Source: Terriglobia bacterium
Lineage (GTDB): Bacteria > Acidobacteriota > Terriglobia > UBA7540
NCBI GenBank assembly: GCA_020073545.1
Contig: JAIQEZ010000027.1
Coordinates: forward strand, 1 to 44,784
Direction: 5' to 3'
Length of the DNA stretch: 44,784 nucleotides
The notes under the pieces are model-generated. The model worked only from the letters and a program-made list of their open reading frames with translations, searched no databases and was not told where the DNA came from. Every line of letters starts with the position of its first letter. The stretch's first letter is position 1. Shown here piece by piece: positions 1-7,882 of this stretch. Made by a program: the position numbers and the translations under genes.

Positions 1-213
1 GCCATCGGCAACCTGAAGCAATGGCTGCTCGGAACCCATCACGGCGTGGGCCGCCATCAGCTCCAGGCTTATCTTGATGAATTCGTCTTTCGCCATAATC
101 GGCGCAAGCAACCTATGGCGGCGTTCCAAACCCTGCTGGGACTCGGGACCAAGCACAAGTCCACGACCTATAAGGAGATGCGAACCAGGCGGACCGTTCC
201 AAGCCAAGACTGA
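1..213 (+). CDS. IS1595-family transposase, C-terminal fragment (cut by window edge)
   Basis: The first 70 codons read in frame 1 as the end of an ISXO2-like transposase domain. Visible hallmarks are IGNLKQWLLGTHHGV followed by LQAYLDEFVFRHNRR, the closing motif of IS1595 transposases; the frame ends with TGA. In the family this DDE-type enzyme moves the element by cut and paste. The 5' part lies outside the window, so I cannot say whether the gene is intact. It sits at the left end of an island of defence-like genes and is the only recognisable transposase in the window. Family assignment rests on sequence pattern recognition. Confidence 0.85.
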   Translation, partial: AIGNLKQWLLGTHHGVGRHQLQAYLDEFVFRHNRRKQPMAAFQTLLGLGTKHKSTTYKEMRTRRTVPSQD

Positions 214-229
214 CCCCAACATATTGGGG
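214..229 (+). terminator. Hairpin directly after the transposase stop codon
   Basis: CCCCAA (214-219) pairs with TTGGGG (224-229) around a 4-base loop, beginning at the base after the transposase stop. There is no clear T-run, so it may be a weak terminator or part of the insertion sequence end. The remainder, up to the next gene at 380, shows nothing I can name. Confidence 0.4.
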
Positions 230-379
230 CTTGCTGAAACAACCGGATAAGCATGAGGCGCCTACACAACCAAGTGAAGAGAAGAAATGACGGGCGGAAT
301 TTTGTTAGAGCATTTTCGCCCGTCATCTTGCCGGCTGGGCAGGGCCGGGGCACCGGTCAGAAGCGTACAGTTCAAGAAA

Positions 380-1948
380 TCATATGAAAGCTGGCGGGGT
401 CGTGTAACCTAGTTCTTTTATAGTTGTCGATGATTGGACTCTGTCAATTTTATACTGACCTCTCCAGGACACGTTGGTCGGAGAGTATGTGCCGGCATAA
501 CCGATCTCACGAAAAATAATCCTCTTACAAATGTCGTGAAGGTGCCGTGAAAGTTCAAACCAGCTCAGGAGTTCAGAGGGATTCTGGATGTGGATTGCAC
601 CGGAATGAATTACCTGTCCCCTGACAGATGACAGTGAACCTTCCCATGTAACTTGCTTCGGCAGCGTCGCGTAGTAGCTATTCATAGCGTCGCAGTCATG
701 GAGGTTAAACTTGCGCAGTAGCTTGGATACCGCGATGCCAAAGTCGAGGTCTTCCGAAGCGACATTCGCCTGCCGACTGATTATTTTGTCGAGAATGGGT
801 AACTGAGCCAGATCGTTTTTTGCCTTCCAGAGTCGACGAAGACTCTTGAGGCGTTCGCGAGCTTCACTCAGTATCTCATCTACTTCAGTACACTTTGCTG
901 CGTCTAGCCCCGCCATCAAATTGCACCGCGCCAGCCCGTGTCGCTTGCATAGTCCATCGAGAGCCTGGACAAGGGTGGCAATGCTTTTGTCGACCGTTCC
1001 AGTTCCAGGTGTGCCATCTGAGGTAAGGTTCATCGACACAACAAGCGACATGCGATCCGACCGGTGAAGCTGAAAAAACTGACAAAGAAACGCTCCTACG
1101 CCCGAATCGGGGTTGGTGGTGTCGAAACGACTTAGTGCAGCGAAATTGCTTCCTTGACTTCCGCCGCCAAATCGAAGATGGAGGCGCCGCGCCAACCGGC
1201 CTTGGAAGCTTCGAATCTCCAAGAATGGGACAGCAATATCGCTCCCGCTCACAAACTTCACTGCTGCCACGAGTCCTGCTGGCAACAGGTTTTTGATGTC
1301 CTCGACGGTCTCGTGGGGCTGAGCCCCAATGACTCCAAATGCCGCGCCGGAAAAGTTGGACGGCGGGGTGCTGGCAGGCTCATTTATCACCAAGCCGCAC
1401 TCAGCGCCCTCAGACCTAAAAGCAATGTAGGGCAATCGGTCCTCCAACGCGAAGGCCGTCTCGGTGCCAATTAGTTCACTCAGGTTGCCCAACAACGGCA
1501 TGCACCAAACGTCCTGATCTGCGGTTTCTTTCGGAGCGAACTCGAGATCGTTCGGGACTACCTCTATTGATGTATCCCCCGTCATGCCCATGCTGAAATG
1601 GGAACTTGTTACGAGGGCTCGCTCTGACCGAAATTTTCCAACACTGGTGCTAACTTCCACTTGCTTGATTTCCTGACCCCCGGCGTTGCGAAATAATGTT
1701 CCGCCGGCTGATGTCGGACCCGGCACATCACCTTGCAGAAAAGGCATCAAGAAGCCGTGATACTCGGAAGGAATCGCATACTGCTGAATTGTGACAGCAA
1801 TGGTCACCCGGCCCTCCGGCGCGATGGTTACTGTAGCTGGACCCGATACCTCACCATCCGGTGTACAAAACGCTATCGCGGCGTCGCCGGAGTAGGTGGC
1901 GTTCGGCGGTGCAAACTCAGAGCTCCAAGTCGTCCAAGACCTCATCAT
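380..1948 (-). CDS. Large protein with a C-terminal HEPN-type R-x4-H motif; possible defence RNase
   Basis: About 522 residues. I do not recognise a named family over the whole length. The N-terminal ~200 residues look beta-rich, with many short V/I/T runs and glycines. The C-terminal third is helical and contains SSVRGQVIHSG, giving Arg443 and His448 in the R-x4-H spacing that forms the RNase site of HEPN domains; this is followed by a helix with SRHLHDICKR. That layout (beta-rich sensor, C-terminal HEPN) recalls ApeA-like abortive-infection proteins, but this is inference. I chose the ATG at 1948 because GGGAG lies 8 bases before it; TTG at 1963 and GTG at 1957 are in frame. It lies on the same strand as, and downstream of, the Argonaute operon, separated by a 350-base repeat-bearing gap, so it is probably transcribed independently. 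Confidence 0.6.
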   Translation of the reverse strand: MMRSWTTWSSEFAPPNATYSGDAAIAFCTPDGEVSGPATVTIAPEGRVTIAVTIQQYAIPSEYHGFLMPFLQGDVPGPTSAGGTLFRNAGGQEIKQVEVSTSVGKFRSERALVTSSHFSMGMTGDTSIEVVPNDLEFAPKETADQDVWCMPLLGNLSELIGTETAFALEDRLPYIAFRSEGAECGLVINEPASTPPSNFSGAAFGVIGAQPHETVEDIKNLLPAGLVAAVKFVSGSDIAVPFLEIRSFQGRLARRLHLRFGGGSQGSNFAALSRFDTTNPDSGVGAFLCQFFQLHRSDRMSLVVSMNLTSDGTPGTGTVDKSIATLVQALDGLCKRHGLARCNLMAGLDAAKCTEVDEILSEARERLKSLRRLWKAKNDLAQLPILDKIISRQANVASEDLDFGIAVSKLLRKFNLHDCDAMNSYYATLPKQVTWEGSLSSVRGQVIHSGAIHIQNPSELLSWFELSRHLHDICKRIIFREIGYAGTYSPTNVSWRGQYKIDRVQSSTTIKELGYTTPPAFI

Positions 1949-2000
1949 TCGTTTCACTCCCAAAAACGGTAAGCCATTCCCTTAATAGGGACCGCCTTTG

Positions 2001-2153
2001 AGCAGGGTAGCGCGTCTATAACGGCATCGGGGGTGCGCGCCGTTTGCCCTCCTCCGCGGCTTTTGACCCATTTCGAATTCACATGTTTATTAACGCGAAA
2101 TGGCGAAGAGCCGCAGAGGAACGTAAAAAACGCGTACACCGCGCTACCCTGCT
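2001..2153. repeat. Long imperfect palindrome with 14-bp terminal inverted repeats (hairpin repeat copy 1)
   Basis: AGCAGGGTAGCGCG at 2001-2014 is exactly the reverse complement of CGCGCTACCCTGCT at 2140-2153. Inside, CTCCGCGGCT (about 2053-2062) pairs with AGCCGCAGAG (about 2109-2118) and CATTTCG pairs with CGAAATG, so nearly the whole 150 bases can fold as one long hairpin. The inner arms resemble those at 7789-7857 and 8423-8491. It fills most of the 350-base gap between the HEPN-like gene and the Argonaute gene. A MITE or REP-like element is the simplest reading; it may also separate the two transcripts. Confidence 0.65.
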
Positions 2154-2305
2154 GACGATGGATCGGTTGCCGTGAATGCTGGGCGTGCGCGGCGGCAACT
2201 TGGGGTCGCGGACATCCGCACCAATGTATGCGCCACCCGCGATACCCACCTGAAAGACGCGAATAATCAATTTGAATCCGACTCTGGTCGTCCAGTCCAC
2301 GTGAA

Positions 2306-3760
2306 TTACATATAGTAGCTATACCTTGGTTGAATTCTTTTTCCTTCGGGGACATATTTGAGAATCCTTCCAACTTGGCGTGAGCCCCGCAAGTCGATCG
2401 GTTCGAACCCGTCAAATTGAGTATTGTTCCAGTTCATTTTGGTCAGTGCCAAGATCTCCTCGGCCAGAAACAGAGCAGTCTGCTCGGTGGCCTGAAGCCG
2501 GACGCCTAGGGCTTGGGGAGCGTACAAACCAGGATAAGTTGAAAAGAAGTCGACACTTCCTCGGGTGTAGAGTGCCAGCGATTCATCATCCAAGGTGAGC
2601 AATGTTCCTCGTAGCGATGGGTAAAAGCTCGTTCGGAATAGCTTTGCATCGGATTGATGCAGCGTCAAAAAGTCAGCGGAGTATATCCGCCTGGCTTTAA
2701 GCACTTTCGCAAACCCGGAACATTCGTTCTCATCGAATAGCGAACTCTTGTGAAGGACCAGCCTTGCTGGTGTGGTGCGATGCTCCCGTTCATAGGCGTC
2801 CAGAGCGCTGGCTAAGAGATCGTGCGCCCCTTGTTCCGCCAGGTGGGGTTGCCTATCATCCTTCGCTAACTGCGCAGCTCCACCTCTAACGACCACGCCA
2901 TCACCCCGTTCGTTGAATACCTGTGCGAGACTTGTTAGAAGACGTGTTTTGTCTAGGCTCTCATAAAAGCTCACTCCAACGTAGCAGGTTGTTAGAGCTC
3001 GTGGGTCACGTACAAGTCTCCATGGTGTTCCGCCAGCCTTATAATAAAGCGCGACGTGCAAGTTCCATGCTCTTGTGGCTTCATCTTGCATGGTTTTAAG
3101 CATGATAGTGCTCCGCTTTTGGCTTAGCCTTTTGGAGGGGTCGTAGGTCATCGGCAACACTATCTGGATTGGCACCCCTAGGTCCATCGCCTTTGCTTTG
3201 AGTAAGTGATGGAAGTCAAGGGTGAAACGATTTTCCTCGGCCCCGTCAGAGTGTTGTTCTGCGATCGCCGGGTCGTGCTTAATGAGCCGATTCTGTTTGA
3301 TGAGCTGCATTGGGACCGCGCAAAGTACAACGTGAGGTTTCGTTCTTTCGGTTAGGATCTGGATTTCGGAACGGAATAATTCCACGGAACGTTCTACCGC
3401 CAGGTCTGTCCCGCTGAGGGGCTTGAGCTTGTCGAATTCACGATCAAGTATGGTGCGTTGGAGCTGGCTGTCCAACACAAGAGTTGTGTTCAAATTGTTA
3501 TCGAGGCGGAACCCGGGAAAATGCGGAAAGAGGTTCGGCTGGCTGCTTTCTTTTGCAGGAATTCCATTCCGGCATTTTTCCAACCATTCCAAGAGACGTT
3601 CGACTGTTTCTGGAGTTCCTACCACCCCTGTGTTTATTTGTCGCGGAGAAAGAGGATTCGCGAAATCGAGGGGGCCATAATTCGCGAGCCCATACCTGAT
3701 GTCAATGTGGCGACCGGTTCCAAATTCGAGTTCAGGTTCTTCGATAAAATCAATCTTCAT
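2306..3760 (-). CDS. Short prokaryotic Argonaute (MID-PIWI), catalytically inactive type, SPARDA-like partner
   Basis: The protein of 484 residues has only MID and PIWI domains, the usual size for short pAgos. In the family it binds a guide and target nucleic acid and, with its APAZ-bearing partner, switches on the partner's effector. Visible hallmarks are PIQIVLPMTYD, then K210, Q214 and K215 and QDEATRAWNLH (225-235) in the 5'-guide-phosphate region; then CYVGVSFY and VLHKSSLF, and TKMNWNNTQFDG (441-452) near the C-terminus. At the two places where slicing Argonautes carry catalytic Asp, this protein reads G-V-S and H-K-S, so target cleavage by PIWI is not expected. The ATG at 3760 is chosen because GAGGG precedes it by about 6 bases and homologues begin at this point; it overlaps the end of the APAZ frame by 11 bases, implying translational coupling. 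The gene is intact although its partner has an in-frame stop. Confidence 0.9.
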   Translation of the reverse strand: MKIDFIEEPELEFGTGRHIDIRYGLANYGPLDFANPLSPRQINTGVVGTPETVERLLEWLEKCRNGIPAKESSQPNLFPHFPGFRLDNNLNTTLVLDSQLQRTILDREFDKLKPLSGTDLAVERSVELFRSEIQILTERTKPHVVLCAVPMQLIKQNRLIKHDPAIAEQHSDGAEENRFTLDFHHLLKAKAMDLGVPIQIVLPMTYDPSKRLSQKRSTIMLKTMQDEATRAWNLHVALYYKAGGTPWRLVRDPRALTTCYVGVSFYESLDKTRLLTSLAQVFNERGDGVVVRGGAAQLAKDDRQPHLAEQGAHDLLASALDAYEREHRTTPARLVLHKSSLFDENECSGFAKVLKARRIYSADFLTLHQSDAKLFRTSFYPSLRGTLLTLDDESLALYTRGSVDFFSTYPGLYAPQALGVRLQATEQTALFLAEEILALTKMNWNNTQFDGFEPIDLRGSRQVGRILKYVPEGKRIQPRYSYYM

Positions 3761-4313
3761 CTTTACCCTCTTTGTCCTCAAATAACAACGATTCACCTCC
3801 TTCCTGCCGTTTCCATGATTCCCCGGAGTCGTGTTCTCTCGGAAGCCATTTGTGATCATTTATGCCCCGGTCCACGTCAAATCGCAGCAATTCACCAAAA
3901 CTAAGGAGAGAGTAGTGTGAGCGAAAAAGGTCTGGTTCAGCAGCCAAGAAATCGGCCCACATGATAACTTGCCCGAGCACTGCAGCATTTCTCTCCAGCC
4001 GCTTAATGCCCTTAAGTTTTTCCTCTGCGTAATGATGCCGGCGAATTCCATCTCGGGTAAATGCATAGGTTGGAGTGATTTCAAGGTACCATTTTCCTCC
4101 ATAAGCCCTGAACGCCGTGTGGAAGGCAGAATGCCTGTAGTAGGAATGTTTCTTTCCCTCTTCGAGGACTTTTGGGTAGCCCTGAAATACTGTCCGCTTG
4201 GTTCTTTGCTTAAGAGAGTTGTAACTCAATTCTACGGGTGAAAGATCAGGCTTAGCCCTGACGAAGAAATACTCCCAGCGCTCATTGTAATCTATGTCCC
4301 GAAGGTAGAGCAT
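3750..4313 (-). pseudogene. APAZ module of the DREN-APAZ effector, separated from its nuclease half by an in-frame TAG
   Basis: This frame encodes the APAZ domain that pairs with short Argonautes. Recognisable stretches are HSAFHTAFRAYGGKWYLEI, PTYAFTRDG, LKGIKRLERNAAVLGQV and a C-terminal SFGELLRF. It is in the same reading frame as the nuclease ORF ending at 4350: after that TAG the codons at 4349-4314 read IFVSLLNRALRQ and then run without a break into MLYLRDIDYNE. No Shine-Dalgarno-like sequence precedes the ATG at 4313, so independent translation is doubtful. Counting the stop as one codon, the whole gene would be 452 codons, the usual size of DUF4365-APAZ proteins. The 3' end overlaps the Argonaute start by 11 bases. 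I read it as the 3' half of a recently interrupted gene; a sequencing error or TAG readthrough would give the same picture. Confidence 0.8.
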
Positions 4314-4349
4314 TTGACGAAGCGCTCGGTTGAGCAGCGAAACGAAAAT

Positions 4350-5108
4350 CTACCTAAGTTCGTCAATCTCGGAGGAGGCCCATTCACTAGACCCGAAGCA
4401 CTCGATTGTGCCCACGTCGCAAACGCACTCCCAATGCTTTGCGTTTAGGTCGTCGAAAGAATAAATCTTCTTGCTCCGTAATTCGAACACGCTGCTCGTA
4501 TTAAAGCCTCTTCTTCTTTGTTCTTTGAACACTTGCCATGCACGGCGAAACGGCGAATCCGCCACGTAGATACTGGGGGCAAAGGAGTTCAACTCCAGGA
4601 GGTTGGAATAAAGTGTCTCTTGCCTTCGCTGCGGAGAAAGGTATATGCCCGATTCTACAGGGAGACCGATTCGAAGAAGCTGATCCTTGGACTCCGCGGT
4701 GAGCCGGGTTTTCTTCTTGTCGAAATATACCTTACGTGACTTTCGCCGGGAGAGATCCGAAAAGTAACCCTTGATTGATATCCAGTAAGCTTCTGCCGAA
4801 CTAGGGCGGGAAACGACTAAAATCACGGGAGCATTGCCTAGCAGCCAGTAGTCCAGGTCTTTGTCCCTGCAAATATATTCGAATGAGTCTTTGGTTTCGG
4901 CGTCGAACTGGGAAGTTGCCTTGCTCTGAACTTGAATGATGGAATTGTGTACCTGACCTGTCGTCGTATCGCGTATTTCGATCGTTCCGTCAATCCCAGC
5001 CTCGATCGGGCCAGAAGGGTACCAGAGAAAACCCATTTCCAGAACGATCTTCTCGATGAGGTTGACACCTTGCTGTCCAAGCAGGACATTGTCGGGTATT
5101 ACTTTCAT
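4350..5108 (-). CDS. DUF4365 (DREN) nuclease domain, N-terminal half of a SPARDA-type effector, truncated by TAG
   Basis: 252 residues with a PD-(D/E)XK-type fold signature: Glu19 in an N-terminal helix, Asp40 in AGIDGTIEI, and Gln61-x-Lys63 in IIQVQSKAT. LDYWLLGNAPVILVVSRP and EAYWISIKGYF are typical DUF4365 stretches. In characterised SPARDA systems this domain is fused to APAZ and becomes an indiscriminate DNA/RNA nuclease when the short Argonaute recognises invader nucleic acid. Here the frame stops at TAG (4350-4352), yet the APAZ half follows in the same frame. If translation stops here the product keeps the active-site residues but lacks the domain that docks on Argonaute. The ATG at 5108 has GGGA 6 bases upstream and a promoter-like pair at 5127-5154. 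Confidence 0.85.
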   Translation of the reverse strand: MKVIPDNVLLGQQGVNLIEKIVLEMGFLWYPSGPIEAGIDGTIEIRDTTTGQVHNSIIQVQSKATSQFDAETKDSFEYICRDKDLDYWLLGNAPVILVVSRPSSAEAYWISIKGYFSDLSRRKSRKVYFDKKKTRLTAESKDQLLRIGLPVESGIYLSPQRRQETLYSNLLELNSFAPSIYVADSPFRRAWQVFKEQRRRGFNTSSVFELRSKKIYSFDDLNAKHWECVCDVGTIECFGSSEWASSEIDELR

Positions 5109-5126
5109 CGCAATCCCAGTGACATG

Positions 5127-5154
5127 ATTCTAACCCTTACTTTCCAATGTTCAA
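5127..5154 (-). promoter_or_regulatory. Putative sigma-70 promoter of the Argonaute operon
   Basis: Read on the minus strand, TTGAAC (5154-5149) is followed after 16 bases by TAGAAT (5132-5127), placing a start near 5120, about 12 bases before the ATG at 5108. This would give the operon its own transcript, separate from the gene ending at 5323. Assigned by consensus matching only. Confidence 0.5.
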
Positions 5155-5322
5155 AGCGGATAGGCATCCGTGAAAGCACGATGCCGCGCGTGGCGCATAC
5201 GTCGAGGTTGACGTATGCGATGAACCAAGTTCGAGATATAGGGAACCGCAGCGCAGAACTCCGCCAGTGAAGTCTTCGCTTATTCCTAAAGAAGAGCAGG
5301 TAGCGCTGTGCTGCGTGGCTCC

Positions 5323-6069
5323 TCACGGCATAATCCGGAATCGCCATTGTGCCTTGTATACACCAACCTTTTGGTCCACCGCATTGCGCTGTCCCACCCA
5401 CTGCTGTTTGGTTTGAGCTATGGCCTCCGAGAATAACCTCTCGAAGACTCTGACGATTCCAAAATGGGTGTCGACGATCCACAAGAACGTTCGAAATGGT
5501 TCGGATGGGTCTTTTGGCTTGATGTCAAAATAACCAAAGTCAATGTTGAAGATCTTCTCGGTGGACTGGACAGTGATGTGTCGACTCACCGAGAAAATCG
5601 ATGGATGGGCCATCTTTGAGCATTGGTCGTATCGTTTGCTGAGTTGGCCAAGGATGGCGTCGTCCTGAGGGAACAGCTTTCCGGGCGAGAATTTCTCCCG
5701 GTAGTCCTTGTAAGTTTTCTCGTCAGTTGCAGCATTCAGCCACACCATTGCAAGGTGTGGGTGCTTTTTCACCCTGCCAGCAAATGCGCAATACTCGATA
5801 GCTTTTCGGACAGAATAAAATGAGTCAGTGAGATGGCAACGCAGGACAGCCAGAGAGCCCATCACGAGCTGATACCGGCAAGCGAGCAGGAATTGAGAGG
5901 AAACCACGATTTCGTCACGAGGGCCGGTTTTAGATGTCTTGATACAATCCGCTAGTGCCGTGTACAGGTTTATCAAATCTTGAACCAACGTAACAGCTTC
6001 TCCCAGCACCCTACGCGATTCCACACAATTTGCGTCTTCATATGTATACACTTGGTCGATTTCGTCCAT
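5323..6069 (-). CDS. Hypothetical helical protein upstream of the Argonaute operon
   Basis: 248 residues, not assigned to a named family. It is predicted mostly helical, without membrane segments or signal peptide. The best defined block is CHLTDSFYSVRKAIEYCAF followed by KKHPHLAMVWLNA and later KMAHPSIFS; helices with an R-x-A-x-E and a downstream H-P-S resemble uncharacterised four-helix proteins often found near defence genes, but I cannot see a clean HEPN R-x4-6-H site. The start has a strong AGAGGTGA about 4 bases before ATG. It is co-directional with the Argonaute operon and 214 bases upstream of it, with a separate promoter between, so a functional link is only suggested by position. 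Confidence 0.6.
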   Translation of the reverse strand: MDEIDQVYTYEDANCVESRRVLGEAVTLVQDLINLYTALADCIKTSKTGPRDEIVVSSQFLLACRYQLVMGSLAVLRCHLTDSFYSVRKAIEYCAFAGRVKKHPHLAMVWLNAATDEKTYKDYREKFSPGKLFPQDDAILGQLSKRYDQCSKMAHPSIFSVSRHITVQSTEKIFNIDFGYFDIKPKDPSEPFRTFLWIVDTHFGIVRVFERLFSEAIAQTKQQWVGQRNAVDQKVGVYKAQWRFRIMP

Positions 6070-6592
6070 TTGTCACCTCTGCAGGAAGCTCTTCCCACCT
6101 AAAGATAATAACAGTCTTGCCAAACGTTCCGCCGGCCGCTACGAATTGCTTCGGAAGATCGCAGACGCCATAAAGCAACCGTCTGCGCCAGCTCGCCCTG
6201 CCCGTGCCTAGACCACGGTGCACCAGTAAACAATCCACTTTGCTGTAAAACGGCCTATCCGTACAAGTGCCGCGCAACTGGGCGGAACCGCAGTAGATGA
6301 ACCTGTCCTCGACGATTACCCGCGATCAACGCCGTAATGTTTATCGACGGTGTCGGCTGCCGATTACTAGCAGAAAATCCCCATCCCACAAGCAATATTG
6401 ATCCACGTTCATCCTTCAGGTGCGGTAATCTGGGTGAGACCTCCTGAATTCTAAACAGGAGATAGACATATCGTTTTCTGTTCTTTCGCTTCCGGCCTAA
6501 TTTCCTGGTTTTCTTCACAAAAGGGCCGACGAATGTGGCAGGAAGGTAGTGACCTCTGAGACAGAATTCGCGGAGAAAGGAACCTCACTCCA
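6070..6592. other. Intergenic region, divergent genes
   Basis: A 523-base gap between two divergently transcribed genes. It holds a 20-bp sequence repeated at 7466-7485 (see separate entry) and a small hairpin CTCCTG/CAGGAG (6441-6446 with 6456-6461). I see no coding frame with domain-like sequence and no clear promoter pair. Confidence 0.4.
6317..6336 (+). repeat. 20-bp direct repeat, left copy
   Basis: TACCCGCGATCAACGCCGTA occurs here and, identical, at 7466-7485. The two copies lie on either side of the putative nuclease gene at 6593-7441 and may mark the edges of a small inserted segment. Confidence 0.6.
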
Positions 6593-7441
6593 ATGAACAA
6601 GGCGGGCGATATTCGCGAAACTGCGGTCAAAGCCCTGGAAGAACACGGATTTCTTTTCCAGAAGAGATGTGTGGATGAAGTCAGGTCTCTGGGTGGCCGC
6701 TATCGGGTTGAATCCGAAGAATATCCTGTTTCAATCGGACTGGAAGATACTGTCATCGATTTCGTGTTGAGAATGCTCGACACTGGGCGCACCTATGTTG
6801 TCTTCGAATGTAAGCGTGCCAACCCTGAATATGTCTTCTGGGTCTTCCCTGCGAGTTCATTGACGCCCGCGCCACGGCGACAATTCTTGATGACAACGGT
6901 CGGGCATCTGGTTCACGCTCCGACGAAGGCAGTTGTTCAGACACATGAGTGCCATATCTTCGGGGGTGATCCGCCCCATTTTGTGGACATGGGACTTGAA
7001 GTTTCACGCGGCAAACGCACACAGGGCAAATCGGGCAGGACTGAGAACATCTATGCTGCATGCACGCAGGTGCTGACGGGAGTCGGCGGCCTCGCGAACG
7101 AGCGGAAAAAGCGAATGGACCCGAATGCGCCGCAGACCTATTTCTACATTCCGGTGGTGATTACCTCAGCGGATCTCTTCGTAACCAGATACAAGCCTAT
7201 CGATGTCGACTTGAAGACAGGGAGCATTCCTTTGGAGAAGGCGGAGACGCAGGCTGTTGACTGGGTGATTTATGATTTTCCGGTGCCCGAGCCGCTGCAA
7301 GTGACCCCACGAGAAGACTCCATGTCGACTTTGGTTGGTCCTGATGACGGTTACAGGCGGCTGTTCAAGTTAAAATCGATTGCAATTGTCCGGTCCACCA
7401 GTGTCGCTCAGTTTCTTCAGCAGTTGAAGTCGCCAGATTAA
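6593..7441 (+). CDS. Possible PD-(D/E)XK-superfamily nuclease of unknown specificity
   Basis: 282 residues, no named family recognised. The N-terminal 80 residues are laid out like a restriction-endonuclease fold: an early helix (RETAVKALEEHGF), then Asp in VIDFVLRML (residues about 56-64), a turn, and the strand YVVFECKRAN with Glu and Lys in E-x-K spacing. Asp plus E-x-K is the catalytic pattern of this superfamily. The C-terminal half contains FYIPVVITSADLFV, a strand-rich stretch seen in uncharacterised restriction-like proteins. AAAGGA lies 11 or so bases before the ATG. It is divergent from the 5323-6069 gene and flanked by an identical 20-bp direct repeat, suggesting arrival as a unit. 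Nuclease activity is inference from the motif. Confidence 0.6.
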   Translation: MNKAGDIRETAVKALEEHGFLFQKRCVDEVRSLGGRYRVESEEYPVSIGLEDTVIDFVLRMLDTGRTYVVFECKRANPEYVFWVFPASSLTPAPRRQFLMTTVGHLVHAPTKAVVQTHECHIFGGDPPHFVDMGLEVSRGKRTQGKSGRTENIYAACTQVLTGVGGLANERKKRMDPNAPQTYFYIPVVITSADLFVTRYKPIDVDLKTGSIPLEKAETQAVDWVIYDFPVPEPLQVTPREDSMSTLVGPDDGYRRLFKLKSIAIVRSTSVAQFLQQLKSPD

Positions 7442-7465
7442 GATGTCTCCTTGCTGTTAGCACCC

Positions 7466-7485
7466 TACCCGCGATCAACGCCGTA
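7466..7485 (+). repeat. 20-bp direct repeat, right copy
   Basis: Identical to 6317-6336. It begins 25 bases after the stop codon of the putative nuclease gene. The rest of the gap (7486-7756) shows no gene or recognisable site. Confidence 0.6.
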
Positions 7486-7756
7486 CGGTAGAGCGATATC
7501 GCTCAACTCGTGTATCGCCCCGCGCACGGAAAGTACGGCTAGGTCGGGGCTCAGATCCAGCGCACAGCAATATGGATGTCGGCTAACCGTAGATGTGGTC
7601 TGAGCTGTCATTTCTGACGGTCGCGCTTCGATGACGGGGGACTCAGAAACTTCCGCAGCATTACTGCCGACGATAACCAGTGCCTACCATTTGTCGCTCG
7701 TAATATGTGCCCAAACCCCGAAAATCATGTACTACGCGATCGCGTGGTGGTTCTGC

Positions 7757-7857
7757 ACGGCCCACTTCGTGTAGCCAGAGCGGGTAGCGCGGAGTTGGGC
7801 GCATTCTGCACTACTCCGCGGCTCGAAATACGACAAGAACGAAAAGCCGCAGAGTAA
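7757..7857. repeat. Composite repeat: 22-bp word plus hairpin repeat copy 2
   Basis: The 22 bases at 7757-7778 recur exactly at 8667-8688. Directly after it, 7789-7857 matches 8423-8491 at about 59 of 69 positions by eye. ACTCCGCGGCT (7813-7823) pairs with AGCCGCAGAGT (7845-7855) with one mismatch, giving a stem-loop. The GAGCGGGTAGCGCG at its left edge resembles the terminal repeat of the element at 2001-2153. Confidence 0.65.
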
Positions 7858-7882
7858 CGCAAACTACGCCTACGTCTGCGCT

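Noticed and set aside
2395-2412. GGTTCGAACCC resembling a tRNA T-loop
   Set aside because: It lies inside the Argonaute coding region near its 3' end, and no acceptor, D or anticodon arms surround it.
4350-4352. TAG as a pyrrolysine codon
   Set aside because: Nothing in the window supports pyrrolysine use (no pylT/pylS, no methylamine methyltransferase), and the codon lies in a linker rather than at a catalytic site. Readthrough or mutation is simpler.
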